Assembly (NCBI RefSeq): GCF_013376455.1
Contig: NZ_CP045504.1
Span: forward strand, 3,803,001 to 3,867,000
Direction: 5' to 3'
Origin: Desulfolutivibrio sulfodismutans DSM 3696
GTDB lineage: Bacteria > Desulfobacterota > Desulfovibrionia > Desulfovibrionales > Desulfovibrionaceae
DNA: 64,000 bases
Positions 35,356-44,636 of this stretch are shown in pieces (position 1 is the stretch's first letter; each line of letters begins with the position of its first letter). A model generated the notes under the pieces. That model had not been told where the DNA came from. It ran no database searches and worked only from the letters and a program-made list of their open reading frames with translations. The translations under genes were made by a program, and so were the position numbers.

Positions 35356-35386
35356 CGCCCCCGTCCGGAAATCCCGGGCGGGGGCG
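35356..35386 (-). terminator. Terminator of argD
   Basis: On the minus strand CGCCCCCGCCCGG pairs with CCGGACGGGGGCG (one mismatch) around a short loop, followed by TTTTATCTT. It lies 32 bases after the argD stop. Confidence 0.8.
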
Positions 35387-35417
35387 ATGTTCTTCGTGTT
35401 TTGCGGCTGCGGCGGCC

Positions 35418-36617
35418 TTAGAGCGCCCCCAGCACGGCCCCAAGCGCCGAGGCGAAGCGGGCCAGATCCTCGCGCGGGATGGTCAAAGGCGGCAGAAGCC
35501 GCAAGACCCGCTCCTGGGTCAGGTTCAAGACGAACCCCCGGTCCAGAAGCTCCCGCCACACCGCCTGGCCCGGAAAGGCCAACTCGATGCCGATCATAAG
35601 CCCCATGCCGCGCACGCCTGCGATCTTGTCCGGATAGGTCTGGCGCAAGTCCGTAAAAAGCCCCCAGGCGTAGTCGCCCACGCGTTTGGCCCGGTCGTCG
35701 ATCCGCTCCCGGACCATGACCTCCAGCACCGTGGCCGCCGCCGCCGACACCAGTGGCGTGCCGCCGAACGTGGTGGCATGGCTACCGGGCACGAACCCGG
35801 CCGCCACCTCGTCCGTGGCCAGAAGCGCCCCCATGGGCAGCCCGTTGGCCAGGGCCTTGGCGCAGGTGAACATGTCGGGCGTGACGCCGTAGTGCTGGAA
35901 GGCCCAGAACTTGCCCGTGCGGCACATGCCGGACTGGATTTCATCGATCATGAAGAGGATGCCCCGCTCCCGGCAAAGCGCCGCCAGGCCGGATACGTAG
36001 TCCCTGGGCAGCGGATTGACCCCGCCCTCGCCCTGGATGACCTCGATCAAGACCCCGGCCGTTTCGGGCCGGATGGCGCTGCGCACGGCGTCCAGGTCGC
36101 CCCAGGGCACGGTGACGAACCCCTCGGGCAGCGGCGCGAACCCGTGCTTGATCTTGTCCTGGCCGGTGGCCGTCAGCGTGGCCAGGGTCCGGCCGTGGAA
36201 CGAGCCGGAAAGCGTGATGATCTCGTACGCCTCCCGGCCGCGCACCTCGCGCATGAAGCGCCGGGCGAGCTTGATGGCCCCTTCGTTGGCCTCGGCCCCG
36301 GAGTTGCAGAAAAAGGCCTTGCCGCAGTGACAGGTGGCCAGCAGACGTTCGGCAAGCTCAACCTGTTCGCGCTGAAAAAACAGGTTGCTCACATGCACCA
36401 GCTCCCCGGCCTGTCGGCGGATGGCCTCGGTCACCTCGGGATGGCAGTGACCCAGGTTGCACACCGCAATCCCGGCAAGAAGGTCCACGTATTCCCGTCC
36501 GTCCAGGTCGAACAGCCGGGAGCCCTGGGCCCGAGAGACAGCCAGCGGATAGCGGCCGTAGGTCCGCATCACGCTTGCCTCGTCCCTGGCCCGTAGCGCC
36601 GAAAACGCGTCAGCCAT
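35418..36617 (-). CDS. argD: Acetylornithine aminotransferase
   Basis: A PLP enzyme of 399 residues in arginine synthesis. It converts N-acetylglutamate 5-semialdehyde to N-acetylornithine and can also serve lysine synthesis. Class III aminotransferase motifs include FFCNSGAEANEGAIKLARR, the FHGRTLATLTATGQ loop, VIQGEGGVNPL, LFMIDEIQSGMCRTG and the PLP-binding Lys in TCAKALANGLPMGA. An in-frame ATG at 36623 is too close to GGAGG, so the ATG at 36617 is used, eight bases from it. It is 40 bases after dut on the same strand. Confidence 0.92.
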   Translation of the reverse strand: MADAFSALRARDEASVMRTYGRYPLAVSRAQGSRLFDLDGREYVDLLAGIAVCNLGHCHPEVTEAIRRQAGELVHVSNLFFQREQVELAERLLATCHCGKAFFCNSGAEANEGAIKLARRFMREVRGREAYEIITLSGSFHGRTLATLTATGQDKIKHGFAPLPEGFVTVPWGDLDAVRSAIRPETAGVLIEVIQGEGGVNPLPRDYVSGLAALCRERGILFMIDEIQSGMCRTGKFWAFQHYGVTPDMFTCAKALANGLPMGALLATDEVAAGFVPGSHATTFGGTPLVSAAAATVLEVMVRERIDDRAKRVGDYAWGLFTDLRQTYPDKIAGVRGMGLMIGIELAFPGQAVWRELLDRGFVLNLTQERVLRLLPPLTIPREDLARFASALGAVLGAL

Positions 36618-36657
36618 GGCCATGTCCTCCACTAGGGTTGGATGATCGGGCGAACCC

Positions 36658-37119
36658 TTATTCGCCCGTATGCCCGAATCCGCCCGCCCCGCGTCCGGTG
36701 TCCGACAGCTCGTCGGCGGCCAGGATCTCGGCGGTGAAAACGGGCAAAAACACAAGCTGCGCGATGCGCTGGCCAGGGCGCACCGTGCGCGGCTCAGAAG
36801 CGGTGTTGAGCAAAAAGACCATGATCTCCCCCCGGTAGTCCGGGTCGATGACCCCCACGCCCTGGGCCACGGTCAGGCCGTCTTTGGCCCCCAGGCCGCT
36901 GCGGGAGAACACGAAGCCCGCAATGCCCGGTCGGCCGATCTCGATGGACAGGCCGGTGGGGATGGCGGCGCGCTCCCCGGGGGCGATGGCCACCTCGACG
37001 GAAAGGGCTGCCGACAGATCCAGCCCGGCGCTTTGGTCCGTGCCCCGGTGCGGGGGCGAGGCTGTGTCCCGGAGATATTTGACGCGCACGGGCACGGGCT
37101 TGACGAGCTGGCAGGGCAT
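36658..37119 (-). CDS. dut: dUTP diphosphatase
   Basis: A trimeric dUTPase of 153 residues that splits dUTP to dUMP and diphosphate, keeping uracil out of DNA. The five family motifs are visible: SAGLDLSAA, FSRSGLGAKDGL, GVGVIDPDYRGEI with the catalytic Asp, GQRIAQLVF and the flexible C-terminal GRGAGGFGHTG. The ATG at 37119 has GGAG eight bases upstream. It shares a transcript with argD. Confidence 0.96.
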   Translation of the reverse strand: MPCQLVKPVPVRVKYLRDTASPPHRGTDQSAGLDLSAALSVEVAIAPGERAAIPTGLSIEIGRPGIAGFVFSRSGLGAKDGLTVAQGVGVIDPDYRGEIMVFLLNTASEPRTVRPGQRIAQLVFLPVFTAEILAADELSDTGRGAGGFGHTGE

Positions 37120-37280
37120 GGGGCGACTCCGTGCGGTTTGCGGGTGAAAACGGAAAGGAAGGCACGCTATCCCCTTTCGTCCCAAAGGGGAAGAGGGGCG
37201 ACGGAACCGCCCAGGCTGTCGGAAACCGCCAGTATGAAGCGGTGCGGCTGCTGCAGAACCCGGGGGATATGATTGCCCCC

Positions 37281-37321
37281 GGCCGACCTCTTCCCGTGCT
37301 GTGCGCCGGAAGAGGTCGGCC
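37281..37321. terminator. Perfect 14-base-arm hairpin upstream of dut
   Basis: GGCCGACCTCTTCC (37281-37294) and GGAAGAGGTCGGCC (37308-37321) pair perfectly around 13 bases. It lies between the leftward nlpC-type gene and dut, and may act as a second terminator for the former. Confidence 0.55.
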
Positions 37322-37339
37322 GGAAAGAAAGGGGTGAAA

Positions 37340-37363
37340 GGCCCCGGTTCGAAAACCGGGGCC
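37340..37363 (-). terminator. Terminator of the NlpC/P60 gene
   Basis: Ten-base arms, GGCCCCGGTT and AACCGGGGCC, around the CGAA tetraloop. On the minus strand TTTC and later TTTCTTT follow. It starts six bases after the stop codon. Confidence 0.75.
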
Positions 37364-37369
37364 GGGTCG

Positions 37370-38722
37370 TCAATACCCCGGCCGGGCCAGGAAGGTCAGG
37401 GCCAGCACCCGGTTGATAAGCAGCCGCTCAGGCTTGACCTCGGGAACCTCCTCCCCGGCCCGAAGCGTGGTGATCACCGCCCGGCCCAGCACCAGCCGGC
37501 CTTCTCGGCCGTCGGCCATGAGGGTGCGCAGTCCCCAGATGTTGTGGTAGACCGCCGGTTTTCCTTGAAATTCCCCGACATAGAGCATGATGTGCCCGCG
37601 CATCCACACCAGGGTGGCAAACGGCACGGCCCGGGACCGGATGGCGTCCTCCTTCTGGGCCGGGGTGAGCTCCTCCAGGGACATGGTGGGGCCCGCCTTG
37701 GCCTGGGCGCTGGAATTGCGCGGCAGGTAGATGCCAAAGGGGGCGAACAGGTCGCGGACCATGGACGAGCAGTCGCGTTTGTCGTCAATGCCGCCCCAGC
37801 CGTAGGTCTGGCCCATCATGCGGTCGGCCACCTGGGCGATCTGGCGGGGCGTGGCCGCAAGGGGCATGGGGGCCGCGTCCTGGGCCGTCAGGGTGGTCTG
37901 GCGCAGGACGGCCAAGCCTCCCGGGCCGGGCGCGGGGACCAGCACGCTTACGCCCTGGCCGGACTTCCCGGCCAGGGGCAGCACGCAGCCGATGTCCGCC
38001 GCCTGTCCGCCGGGCAGGGGCACGTTGTCCCGGATGACGGCGGCCAGGGGCGCGGCCATAAACTCGCGCATGAAGGCCTCATCCACATAGGCCGCGTCCG
38101 GGGCCGGTATCCAGCCGAAGGTGTAGGGCGTCTCCACCAGGAGCCAGGAACCGTCGCGGGTGGCGTGGAACACGTACAGGGGCGTGCCCAGGTGCACGGC
38201 CGAGTGTTGCAGATAGTCGAAGGGATAGCCCTCGCCGGGCTGGCTCGGATCGTTGAACCGGGCCCCGGCCGTGGGCATGGCCCGGATGCTGGTGTTGTGG
38301 ACGGCCACGGCCTGGCGAGCCAGGCGGGGGAAGCCGCGCAGATCGGCCTCGCGCTCCATGTTTGCGGCCCAGGCCGGGTCGCGGGGGCGGTTTTTTTCGT
38401 CGAAGCCCGGGGACTTTTTGTATTGCGCAAAAGGTTCCAGAACGGATTTGAGGCTGTAGCCCGGCTTTTCCTGGGTCCAGGGCTTGAACTGGGAGGCCGT
38501 GAACTCGTCCAGGCGCATGGCGGCCTGTTCCTTGCTCAAAAGGGGCTTGTCCGGGGAGTTTTTTTCGGCAAACCACATGGTTTTCTGGGGGATGACCCGC
38601 AGATCCTCCACCTCGCCCTGGCCGCGTACGGCGGTGGGCTGGGGGGTCGGGGCGGTCTTCGGGGCGCATCCGGCCAGGATGGCGAACAGGACAAGGACAA
38701 GGGCGGACAACCGACGGTTCAT
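37370..38722 (-). CDS. NlpC/P60-family cell-wall peptidase, lipoprotein
   Basis: An exported hydrolase of 450 residues. The signal peptide ends in the lipobox LAGC (Cys near residue 17), so it is probably anchored to a membrane. An N-terminal stabilising domain and one or two SH3-like domains follow (VHLGTPLYVFHATRDGSWLLVET and WIPAPDAAYVD). The catalytic NlpC/P60 part starts near 320, with the Cys in DKRDCSSMVRDLF and the His in RGHIMLYVG. It would cut peptide stems of peptidoglycan. AAGGAG nine bases before the ATG at 38722 fixes the start. Confidence 0.9.
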   Translation of the reverse strand: MNRRLSALVLVLFAILAGCAPKTAPTPQPTAVRGQGEVEDLRVIPQKTMWFAEKNSPDKPLLSKEQAAMRLDEFTASQFKPWTQEKPGYSLKSVLEPFAQYKKSPGFDEKNRPRDPAWAANMEREADLRGFPRLARQAVAVHNTSIRAMPTAGARFNDPSQPGEGYPFDYLQHSAVHLGTPLYVFHATRDGSWLLVETPYTFGWIPAPDAAYVDEAFMREFMAAPLAAVIRDNVPLPGGQAADIGCVLPLAGKSGQGVSVLVPAPGPGGLAVLRQTTLTAQDAAPMPLAATPRQIAQVADRMMGQTYGWGGIDDKRDCSSMVRDLFAPFGIYLPRNSSAQAKAGPTMSLEELTPAQKEDAIRSRAVPFATLVWMRGHIMLYVGEFQGKPAVYHNIWGLRTLMADGREGRLVLGRAVITTLRAGEEVPEVKPERLLINRVLALTFLARPGY

Positions 38723-38907
38723 GAACACGGGCTCCTTGGGGCGGTGGCGGATTCGGCGTCGCCCGGCGCGGGCTGGACCTGGGCTTTTTCTTGACGCAAG
38801 ACGTCCCGGTTGTCTATCCGGAAACGCATCGGGGATGGCCTGGGACGCGGCGTAAAAAGCGCGCCGGAACATGGCGGCGGGCCGCAGGTCGGGACAGGGA
38901 GGCGAGC

Positions 38908-39780
38908 ATGGCCATATCCGCCCCAGGGCGCGGCCCGGGGGCCACAAAACACGTCGTGGCCACGGCCACGGCGCGGCAGACGGCGGCGGCCTCGCGTCTG
39001 GTGGCGAGCATGCTCGATATGCCCGTGCCGGTTTGCGTCCGCCTCAGCCGTCGGGCCGGGGGCGTGATCCTGCGCATGCTGCCGGCACGGGGCCTGGAGA
39101 TCGTGGTTCCGGCGGGTTTCAACCTTGAGCTTTTGCCCGTGGCCGTGGAGTCGCGGCGGACCTGGATCGAGGACGCGGCGGCCAGGCTTGCGGCCTCGGG
39201 GGAACTGCCGGGGCTTTTGCCCGTGCTTATGCCCCGGCGCATCCCCCTGACGGCGCTTGGGCTGGAATACCGGGTGGACTATCTTGCCCGCGAGGCGGCG
39301 GGCCGGACCTGCCGGGTGCGCGAGATGGGGGCCGGGCGTCTGGCAGTGTCCCTGGCCGGGCCCCAGGTCGGGAGTGTGGCGGGCGGCGAGCCCCTGGAGT
39401 CCGCCCGGCAGGCGCTGTGCGCCTTTGTGAAGGCCAAGGCCGGGCCGCTTCTGGTTTCGGCCCTGCGCCAGACGAGCCAGGAGACGGGCTTGCCCTTCGT
39501 CTCGGCCCGGGTCCGGCAGCAGCGCACCCGCTGGGGAAGCTGCACGGCCGGAGGGCGGGTGAGCCTCAATGTCAATCTGGCCTTTCTGCCCGCCGTCCTG
39601 GCCCGCTACGTGTTCATCCACGAGCTGTGCCACACCCGGCATCAGGACCATTCCCCACGCTTTTGGGGGGCCGTGCGGGCCATTGTGCCCGACTGCCGGG
39701 AACTGGATGCAGCCCTGCGACACGGGGCGCACTACGTGCCCTTGTGGTTCTCGCGGGGGATTACGGGGCCTTTGTCGTAA
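38908..39780 (+). CDS. YgjP-like zinc metallopeptidase (DUF45)
   Basis: A protein of 290 residues. The zinc-binding motif is FIHELCHTRHQDHSPRFW near residue 235. The family signature RQQRTRWGSCTAGGRVSLNV comes just before it, as in YgjP/DUF45 peptidases that are often found beside type I restriction systems, although none is here. The N-terminal 130 residues are variable and lack a signal peptide. GGAGG lies six bases before the ATG at 38908. The 3' end overlaps the facing small gene by 20 bases. Confidence 0.85.
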   Translation: MAISAPGRGPGATKHVVATATARQTAAASRLVASMLDMPVPVCVRLSRRAGGVILRMLPARGLEIVVPAGFNLELLPVAVESRRTWIEDAAARLAASGELPGLLPVLMPRRIPLTALGLEYRVDYLAREAAGRTCRVREMGAGRLAVSLAGPQVGSVAGGEPLESARQALCAFVKAKAGPLLVSALRQTSQETGLPFVSARVRQQRTRWGSCTAGGRVSLNVNLAFLPAVLARYVFIHELCHTRHQDHSPRFWGAVRAIVPDCRELDAALRHGAHYVPLWFSRGITGPLS

Positions 39781-40111
39781 CCAATTCGACGCTGCAGCAT
39801 GAGAAAAAGGCCGTGGTCACGTCCCCCATTTCATCCGGGACGCACACCACACGGCCCTTGACGCCTGCGTCCAGAAGCGGGATGAAGAAGCGGCAGGCCT
39901 TCGCCAGTTCTTCGGGGGCAAGCGGCGGGGCCTGGCTTTGGAATCGCAGGAAGTCTCCGGACGACCCGAGTTCCAGATGGGTCGCGCCAAGGCCGCCAAG
40001 CAGCTCCATGATCGCGTTTTTGAGGATGTCTTCCAGTTCCCCTAACCGTGCGAAGCTGATCTCCGGTCCAAACTGGAATTCACCGACGAGAATACATCCG
40101 GTATCGTGCAT
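39761..40111 (-). CDS. Small protein of unknown function
   Basis: A cytosolic protein of 116 residues beginning MHDTGCILVGEFQFGPEISF. Its alternating strand and helix pattern ends in a Cys pair (FFSCCSVELVTT). No family is recognised. GGAG seven bases before the ATG at 40111 supports it, and the long frame to 40231 is not needed. It overlaps the 3' end of the YgjP-like gene and lies divergently from RNase R, 110 bases away. Confidence 0.65.
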   Translation of the reverse strand: MHDTGCILVGEFQFGPEISFARLGELEDILKNAIMELLGGLGATHLELGSSGDFLRFQSQAPPLAPEELAKACRFFIPLLDAGVKGRVVCVPDEMGDVTTAFFSCCSVELVTTKAP

Positions 40112-40221
40112 GCGTTTCTCCGGGAAACGCGCATAGCATACGGAGCCATTGCCGTAAACGACGGGCGGGGCGAGAATGCCCGCCATGAGAATCCGCCGGG
40201 AGCATCCGGCAAGGAGGCCAG

Positions 40222-42666
40222 GTGGCCGCAAGAAAACGGAGCAACGACGACGGAAACTATCAGGATGATGAGGCGGGCCAGGGCCGCGAACAGGCCATGG
40301 ACGTCAGCCCGGCGGCGGTGATCAGGCTTTTTCGGGAACGCAAAAGGCCCCTGTCGGACAACGAGGTGGTGGATGGCCTTCGGGCGGGCCGGGTGCGCCG
40401 CCAGCAGGTGCGCGATATCCTGGACGATCTGGTTGAGGAAGGACGGCTGATTCGCATCGACCGGGCCTACGGCCTGACCGAAAGCATGAATCTGATGGTC
40501 GGGCGCTTGGAAATCCAGCGTTCCGGGGTGGGCTACGTCATCCCCGACGACAAGCGCCGCAAGGATCTGTTCATCTCCCAAAGGGACATGGGCGACGCCT
40601 GGCACGGCGACCGGGTGGCCGCCGCCGTGACCCGGGAGCGCACCGGGAAAAATCATGAGGGCCGGGTGGCCCGCATCCTCGAGCGGGGCCACAACGCCTT
40701 TCCGTGCCGGGTGATCAAACGCATGGGCAAGGATCTTTTTCTGTGCCGTCCCACGGACCCCCGCCAGCCCATGAGCTTCATGGCCGATTACCGCCCTGCG
40801 GCCGGGGGCAAAGAGCCCTCCCTGGAGGACATCATCACGGTCACGGCCGGGGAGAAGCTGGAATACCGCATCTATTCCGGCTCGGCCACGGCCCTTTTGG
40901 GCCCTCAGCGCGACGCCGCCGTGCAGGAGAAGCTGGTCAAGATCAACCACGAGGTGCCCTCGACCTTCCCCCGGCGCACCCTGGCCGAGGCCGGGGCCCT
41001 TCCCGAAGAACCGGGCGAGGCCGATTTCGCCGGTCGCCAGGATCTGCGCAAGGTGCCCTTCGTGACCATTGACGGGGCCAAGGCCCGGGACTTCGACGAC
41101 GCCGTGCATGTGGAGAAAATTTCCCGGGGCTACCGCCTGCGGGTGGCCATCGCCGACGTGTCCCACTACGTGCCCGAGGGTTCAGCCCTGGACAAGGAGG
41201 CCCTGGAACGCGGCAACTCCTACTATTTCCCCCAGTCCGTGGAGCCCATGTTCCCCGAGCGGCTCTCCAACGGGCTGTGCAGCCTCAATCCCCATGTGCC
41301 CCGGCTGGCCATGGTGGCGGACATGAAATTCTCCGACAAGGGGATCATCCGGGAGTCCGTCTTCTATACGGCGGTGATCCAAAGCGCGGCCCGCCTGACC
41401 TATGCCCAGGTGAACCAGGGGCTTTTATTGGGCGACGAGGAGGCGCGCAAGACCATGGCCCCGGTTATGCCCATGCTGGAAAAGGCCGAGAAGCTGGCCC
41501 GGCTGCTGCGCGGCCTGCGCCAGGAGCGCGGCACCCTGGACTTCGATCTGCCCGAGCCGGAAATCCATTTCAATCTCGACGGCGAACCCGTGGACATCCG
41601 GCCCCGGGTGCGCCATTTCGGGCACCAGATCGTTGAGGAATTCATGATCGCGGCCAACGAGGCCGTGGCCAGGTTTCTCACGGAACAGGAAACGCCCCTT
41701 TTGTACCGCATCCATCCCGATCCCGACCCGGCCAAGCTTGAGGCCCTGTTCAAGCTTTTGGGAACCACCAGCCTGGCCACGTCGCTTCCGGCCGAGCCCG
41801 GCCCGGGCGACCTGAACCTGATGTTGCGCGCGGCGGCGGAGACGGACCTGGATTTTCTGGTCAGCCGTCTGGCCCTGCGCACCATGATGCAGGCCTCCTA
41901 TTCCCCGCGCCATGAAGGGCATTTCGGGCTGGCCTCGGTCTGCTACTGCCATTTCACCTCGCCGATTCGACGCTATGCCGACCTTATCGTCCACCGGGCC
42001 ATCAAAAAGGCCCTGGCCGGAGAGGGCCCGGGCTGGATCAGCCCGATCAAGCTCCAGAAGGCGGCCGAGCACTTAAGCCGCCGGGAGCGGGTGGCCATGG
42101 AGGCCGAGCGCGAGATTTTAAAGCGCATCACGGTGCTCTTTCTGGAAGACAAGGTGGGGCAGGAGTTCACCGGGGTCATCGGGTCGCTGGCCGACTTCGG
42201 GTTCTGGGTGGAGCTCAAGGAGGTCATGGCCGAGGGCATGGTCCGGCTGTCCACCATCACCGACGACTATTACGGATTTTTTCCCGAGCGCCAGGAGCTT
42301 TTGGGCGAACGCACGGGGCGGGCCTTCCGGCTGGGGCAGACCATCACCGTGGAGCTGATGGATGTGGGCATCGACCGGCTGGAGGTCAATCTGCGGCTGC
42401 TCGAGGGCGGCGAGATGGGAGAGCCCGGGGGCAGGAAGGGCAAGCCCCGGGCCGCCGGATCCTCCAAGTCGGGGCGTTCTGGCCGGTCGGGCCGGTCAGG
42501 CGGCTCGGGAGAGCAGGGCAAGTCAACGAAGTCGAAGCGGTCGAAAAAAACGTCCGCAGCGCCCGGCGCAGGTGCCGCGCCAAGGACCGCACAGGCGGCC
42601 GAGTCCGGCGACGCGCCGAAGCGGTCGAGCTCGTCGCGCCGCAGGGGCCGGAGGCGGAAGCGGTAG
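40222..42666 (+). CDS. rnr: Ribonuclease R
   Basis: A processive 3'-5' exoribonuclease of 814 residues that degrades structured RNA. In order there are a winged-helix region (about 28-90), cold-shock domains, the RNB catalytic domain (about 260-590) with the aspartate cluster in TIDGAKARDFDDAVHV, and an S1 domain (about 650-735, EFTGVIGSLADFGFWVELK). The last 75 residues are low-complexity Ser/Lys/Arg/Gly (KSGRSGRSGRSGGSG) and end RRRGRRRKR, typical of RNase R tails. GTG at 40222 follows AAGGAGG. Confidence 0.95.
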   Translation: MAARKRSNDDGNYQDDEAGQGREQAMDVSPAAVIRLFRERKRPLSDNEVVDGLRAGRVRRQQVRDILDDLVEEGRLIRIDRAYGLTESMNLMVGRLEIQRSGVGYVIPDDKRRKDLFISQRDMGDAWHGDRVAAAVTRERTGKNHEGRVARILERGHNAFPCRVIKRMGKDLFLCRPTDPRQPMSFMADYRPAAGGKEPSLEDIITVTAGEKLEYRIYSGSATALLGPQRDAAVQEKLVKINHEVPSTFPRRTLAEAGALPEEPGEADFAGRQDLRKVPFVTIDGAKARDFDDAVHVEKISRGYRLRVAIADVSHYVPEGSALDKEALERGNSYYFPQSVEPMFPERLSNGLCSLNPHVPRLAMVADMKFSDKGIIRESVFYTAVIQSAARLTYAQVNQGLLLGDEEARKTMAPVMPMLEKAEKLARLLRGLRQERGTLDFDLPEPEIHFNLDGEPVDIRPRVRHFGHQIVEEFMIAANEAVARFLTEQETPLLYRIHPDPDPAKLEALFKLLGTTSLATSLPAEPGPGDLNLMLRAAAETDLDFLVSRLALRTMMQASYSPRHEGHFGLASVCYCHFTSPIRRYADLIVHRAIKKALAGEGPGWISPIKLQKAAEHLSRRERVAMEAEREILKRITVLFLEDKVGQEFTGVIGSLADFGFWVELKEVMAEGMVRLSTITDDYYGFFPERQELLGERTGRAFRLGQTITVELMDVGIDRLEVNLRLLEGGEMGEPGGRKGKPRAAGSSKSGRSGRSGRSGGSGEQGKSTKSKRSKKTSAAPGAGAAPRTAQAAESGDAPKRSSSSRRRGRRRKR

Positions 42667-42714
42667 GATGTGACTTTGCCGGGCTCGGGCGCGGCGGCGT
42701 GGTGCGGCGGAGAT

Positions 42715-42769
42715 GGCTTCACCGCCCGGGGATTCCAAAGGGGACGTGTCCCCTTTGGCCGCCGGAGGC
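42715..42769. repeat. 55-base repeat with hairpin, copy 1
   Basis: This stretch matches 43098-43152 at 53 of 55 bases. It contains CCAAAGGGGA and TCCCCTTTGG around CGTG, a strong stem-loop. It lies 48 bases after the RNase R stop and could end that transcript, although no T run follows. Confidence 0.8.
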
Positions 42770-42941
42770 ATCCCCCCGGCCCGGGTGTCCGCTGGTCAGC
42801 CGGGCCCAGGTGGCCGCTTGTCAGCCGGGCTCGGGGCCTGCGACACGGCGCGGCGTCAGGCCATGCGTCGCTTCGCTCGGGCCTGCCTGCCGCGCCCTGC
42901 GCAAACCCCTCGCCCGGCCTGGGAGCCCTGGCCGATAGGCG

Positions 42942-43091
42942 ATCAACCGCACGAAGCGGCGGCGGTCATCCGCAAAGAAGTGCAGCGGCGATCATCCGCA
43001 CGAAGCGGCGGCGGCCATCCGCAGAGAAGTGCAGCGGCGGTCATCCGCAAAGTGATGCCGGGGCGGCCATCCGCACAGAGGTGTAGCGGCG
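42942..43091. repeat. Six-unit minisatellite of 23 and 26 bases
   Basis: Six units start at 42942, 42965, 42991, 43014, 43040 and 43066. Lengths are 23, 26, 23, 26, 26 and 26. Each has ..CATCCGCA.. near its start (the first has CAACCGCA) and ends in GGCG, most in AGCGGCGGCG or GCAGCGGCG. The array lies between the two 55-base repeats. A frame is open through it, but no protein is recognised. Confidence 0.85.
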
Positions 43092-43097
43092 GAAATG

Positions 43098-43152
43098 GGC
43101 TTCACCGTTCGGGGATTCCAAAGGGGACGTGTCCCCTTTGGCCGCCGGAGGC
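43098..43152. repeat. 55-base repeat with hairpin, copy 2
   Basis: Second copy of 42715-42769, differing at two adjacent bases (TT for CC). The stem-loop is kept. It lies 48 bases past the stop of the facing binding-protein gene, so each of the two convergent genes ends near one copy. Confidence 0.8.
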
Positions 43153-43199
43153 TTTCTTACGACCCCTGGCCCATCCACCCCTGCATACCCCACGCCCTG

Positions 43200-44477
43200 C
43201 TACTTTTTGGGCGATCCGAGGTACAGTTCCTTGGGCAGTCCGGGTTCGAGCTGGTAGCGGGCGATTTTTTCCCAGAAGTAGGTGTCCCCGTCCTTGCCCA
43301 GGGCCCAGAAATCGAAGTCCCAATCTTCCCGGCGATCCCCATATTCATTAAGAGCCAGCCAGCCCGTGACCCCGTAGGTGCGCTCGGCCAGAAGCGGGAT
43401 GAACCGCTTCAGCGTGGCCGGGTCCAGGGCTTCGGCGGTCTGGGCGGCCAGGAAGGCCAGCCAGGCCGCGTCGTAGGCCGCCGCGCTCTGGGGGTCGGGG
43501 AACTGGTCCGTCTCTTTGGCGATGCGCCGTTCGATCTGGGTGTAGACGTTGGCCCCTCCCTCGCCGTAGCGCGGGGCGGTGAACCGGGTGCGCAGGGCGA
43601 AGGCCGCGCTTTCGGGGTCTTTGGCGATGTCGTCGTTTAAGGCCGTGGCGTCGCTGCCGAACCAGGGAAGTCCGGCCAGGACCGGATGCTTGGCGGCGAG
43701 CTTGAAGATGGGCGCCACCTCGCCTCCGCCCACGAACACGATGGCCGGTTTGGCCTTGGGATTGGCGGCCCGGATGTTTTCCGTCTCCCTGGCCAGTTCG
43801 TCCAGGATGGCCGCATAGTCCGTGCGGTCGGGATTGTAGCGCGTTCCGGCCGCCGCCTCGCCGCCGAGCTGCTTGAAGCGGGCCTTGGCGTGGACCACCA
43901 GCTCGTCGCCCACGGTGTCGCCGCGCCACAGGGGGATCATGACCGTGTGGCCCTCCTGTTTGATCAGCGCGGTCAGGGCCTCGGCCTGATAGGTGTTGGA
44001 GGGGCACAGGCGGAACAGCAGATCGTCTTTTCTGGCCAGGTATTGGGCGGCGCTGCCGTAGCTTATGAGCGCGATGCCCTTTTGAGAGGCGAACTCCTCC
44101 ACGGCGGCGGTCTCGTCGTCGCTGGCCGGGCCGACGACCAGCCGGATGCCCTTGTCTGTCAGCCGTTTGAGGGCGGCCAGGGCCTTGCCGGGGTTGGAGC
44201 CCGTGTCTTCGATGGCGATGGAAAAGGATTCGCCGGACCCGGCGCCAGCCAGGTAGCTACGGATATCGGTTTCGGCCAGCTTCAGGGCGGCCTGGGCGGT
44301 GCGGCCCCTGGCGGCCAGGGGGCCGGTCAGGGGCACGAGCGCCCCCAGGGTGTATCCGCCTTTCTGGGCCATGGCCTGGGGCGCGCCAAGGATCATGGCC
44401 GCAACCAGGATCAGGAGGGCGGCCGCGAGGCGGCCCGGACGGGAACGGCCCTTATCGGGCGACAGGGTGGGGTGCAT
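43200..44477 (-). CDS. ABC transporter substrate-binding protein, branched-chain amino-acid type
   Basis: An exported binding protein of 425 residues. A basic N-region and a signal peptide at about 17-38 (LAAALLILVAAMILGAPQAMA) precede the type I periplasmic fold, which starts YTLGALVPLTGPLAARGR. The loop RLVVGPASDDETAAVEEFAS and the later VVHAKARFKQLGGEAAAGTRYN fit the LivJ/Peripla_BP_6 group. The ligand may be an amino acid or amide. No permease or ATPase gene is nearby, so it may serve a distant transporter or a sensor. AAGGAG six bases before the ATG at 44477. Confidence 0.87.
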   Translation of the reverse strand: MHPTLSPDKGRSRPGRLAAALLILVAAMILGAPQAMAQKGGYTLGALVPLTGPLAARGRTAQAALKLAETDIRSYLAGAGSGESFSIAIEDTGSNPGKALAALKRLTDKGIRLVVGPASDDETAAVEEFASQKGIALISYGSAAQYLARKDDLLFRLCPSNTYQAEALTALIKQEGHTVMIPLWRGDTVGDELVVHAKARFKQLGGEAAAGTRYNPDRTDYAAILDELARETENIRAANPKAKPAIVFVGGGEVAPIFKLAAKHPVLAGLPWFGSDATALNDDIAKDPESAAFALRTRFTAPRYGEGGANVYTQIERRIAKETDQFPDPQSAAAYDAAWLAFLAAQTAEALDPATLKRFIPLLAERTYGVTGWLALNEYGDRREDWDFDFWALGKDGDTYFWEKIARYQLEPGLPKELYLGSPKK

Positions 44478-44636
44478 GACCGTCTCCTTGCGGGACTTGT
44501 GTTTCTTGGGCAATGATAGACGCAAACGCGGCAAAAGGAAACCGCGCGGCAGGTGTCTTTCTTTTTGCCGGGGCATTGGGTACCACGGGGCAACGAAACA
44601 GTTTCTTGCCGGTTCGCCGACACGGGGGAAAAAAAG

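Noticed and set aside
37340-37363. TTCGAA inside a hairpin taken for a tRNA T-arm
   Set aside because: No acceptor stem, anticodon arm or D-arm is found around it. It is a simple terminator stem.
42713-43351. Open frame of 212 codons through the minisatellite
   Set aside because: It arises from the repeats (HPQRSAA-type periodicity), has no ribosome-binding site and enters the 3' end of the facing gene.
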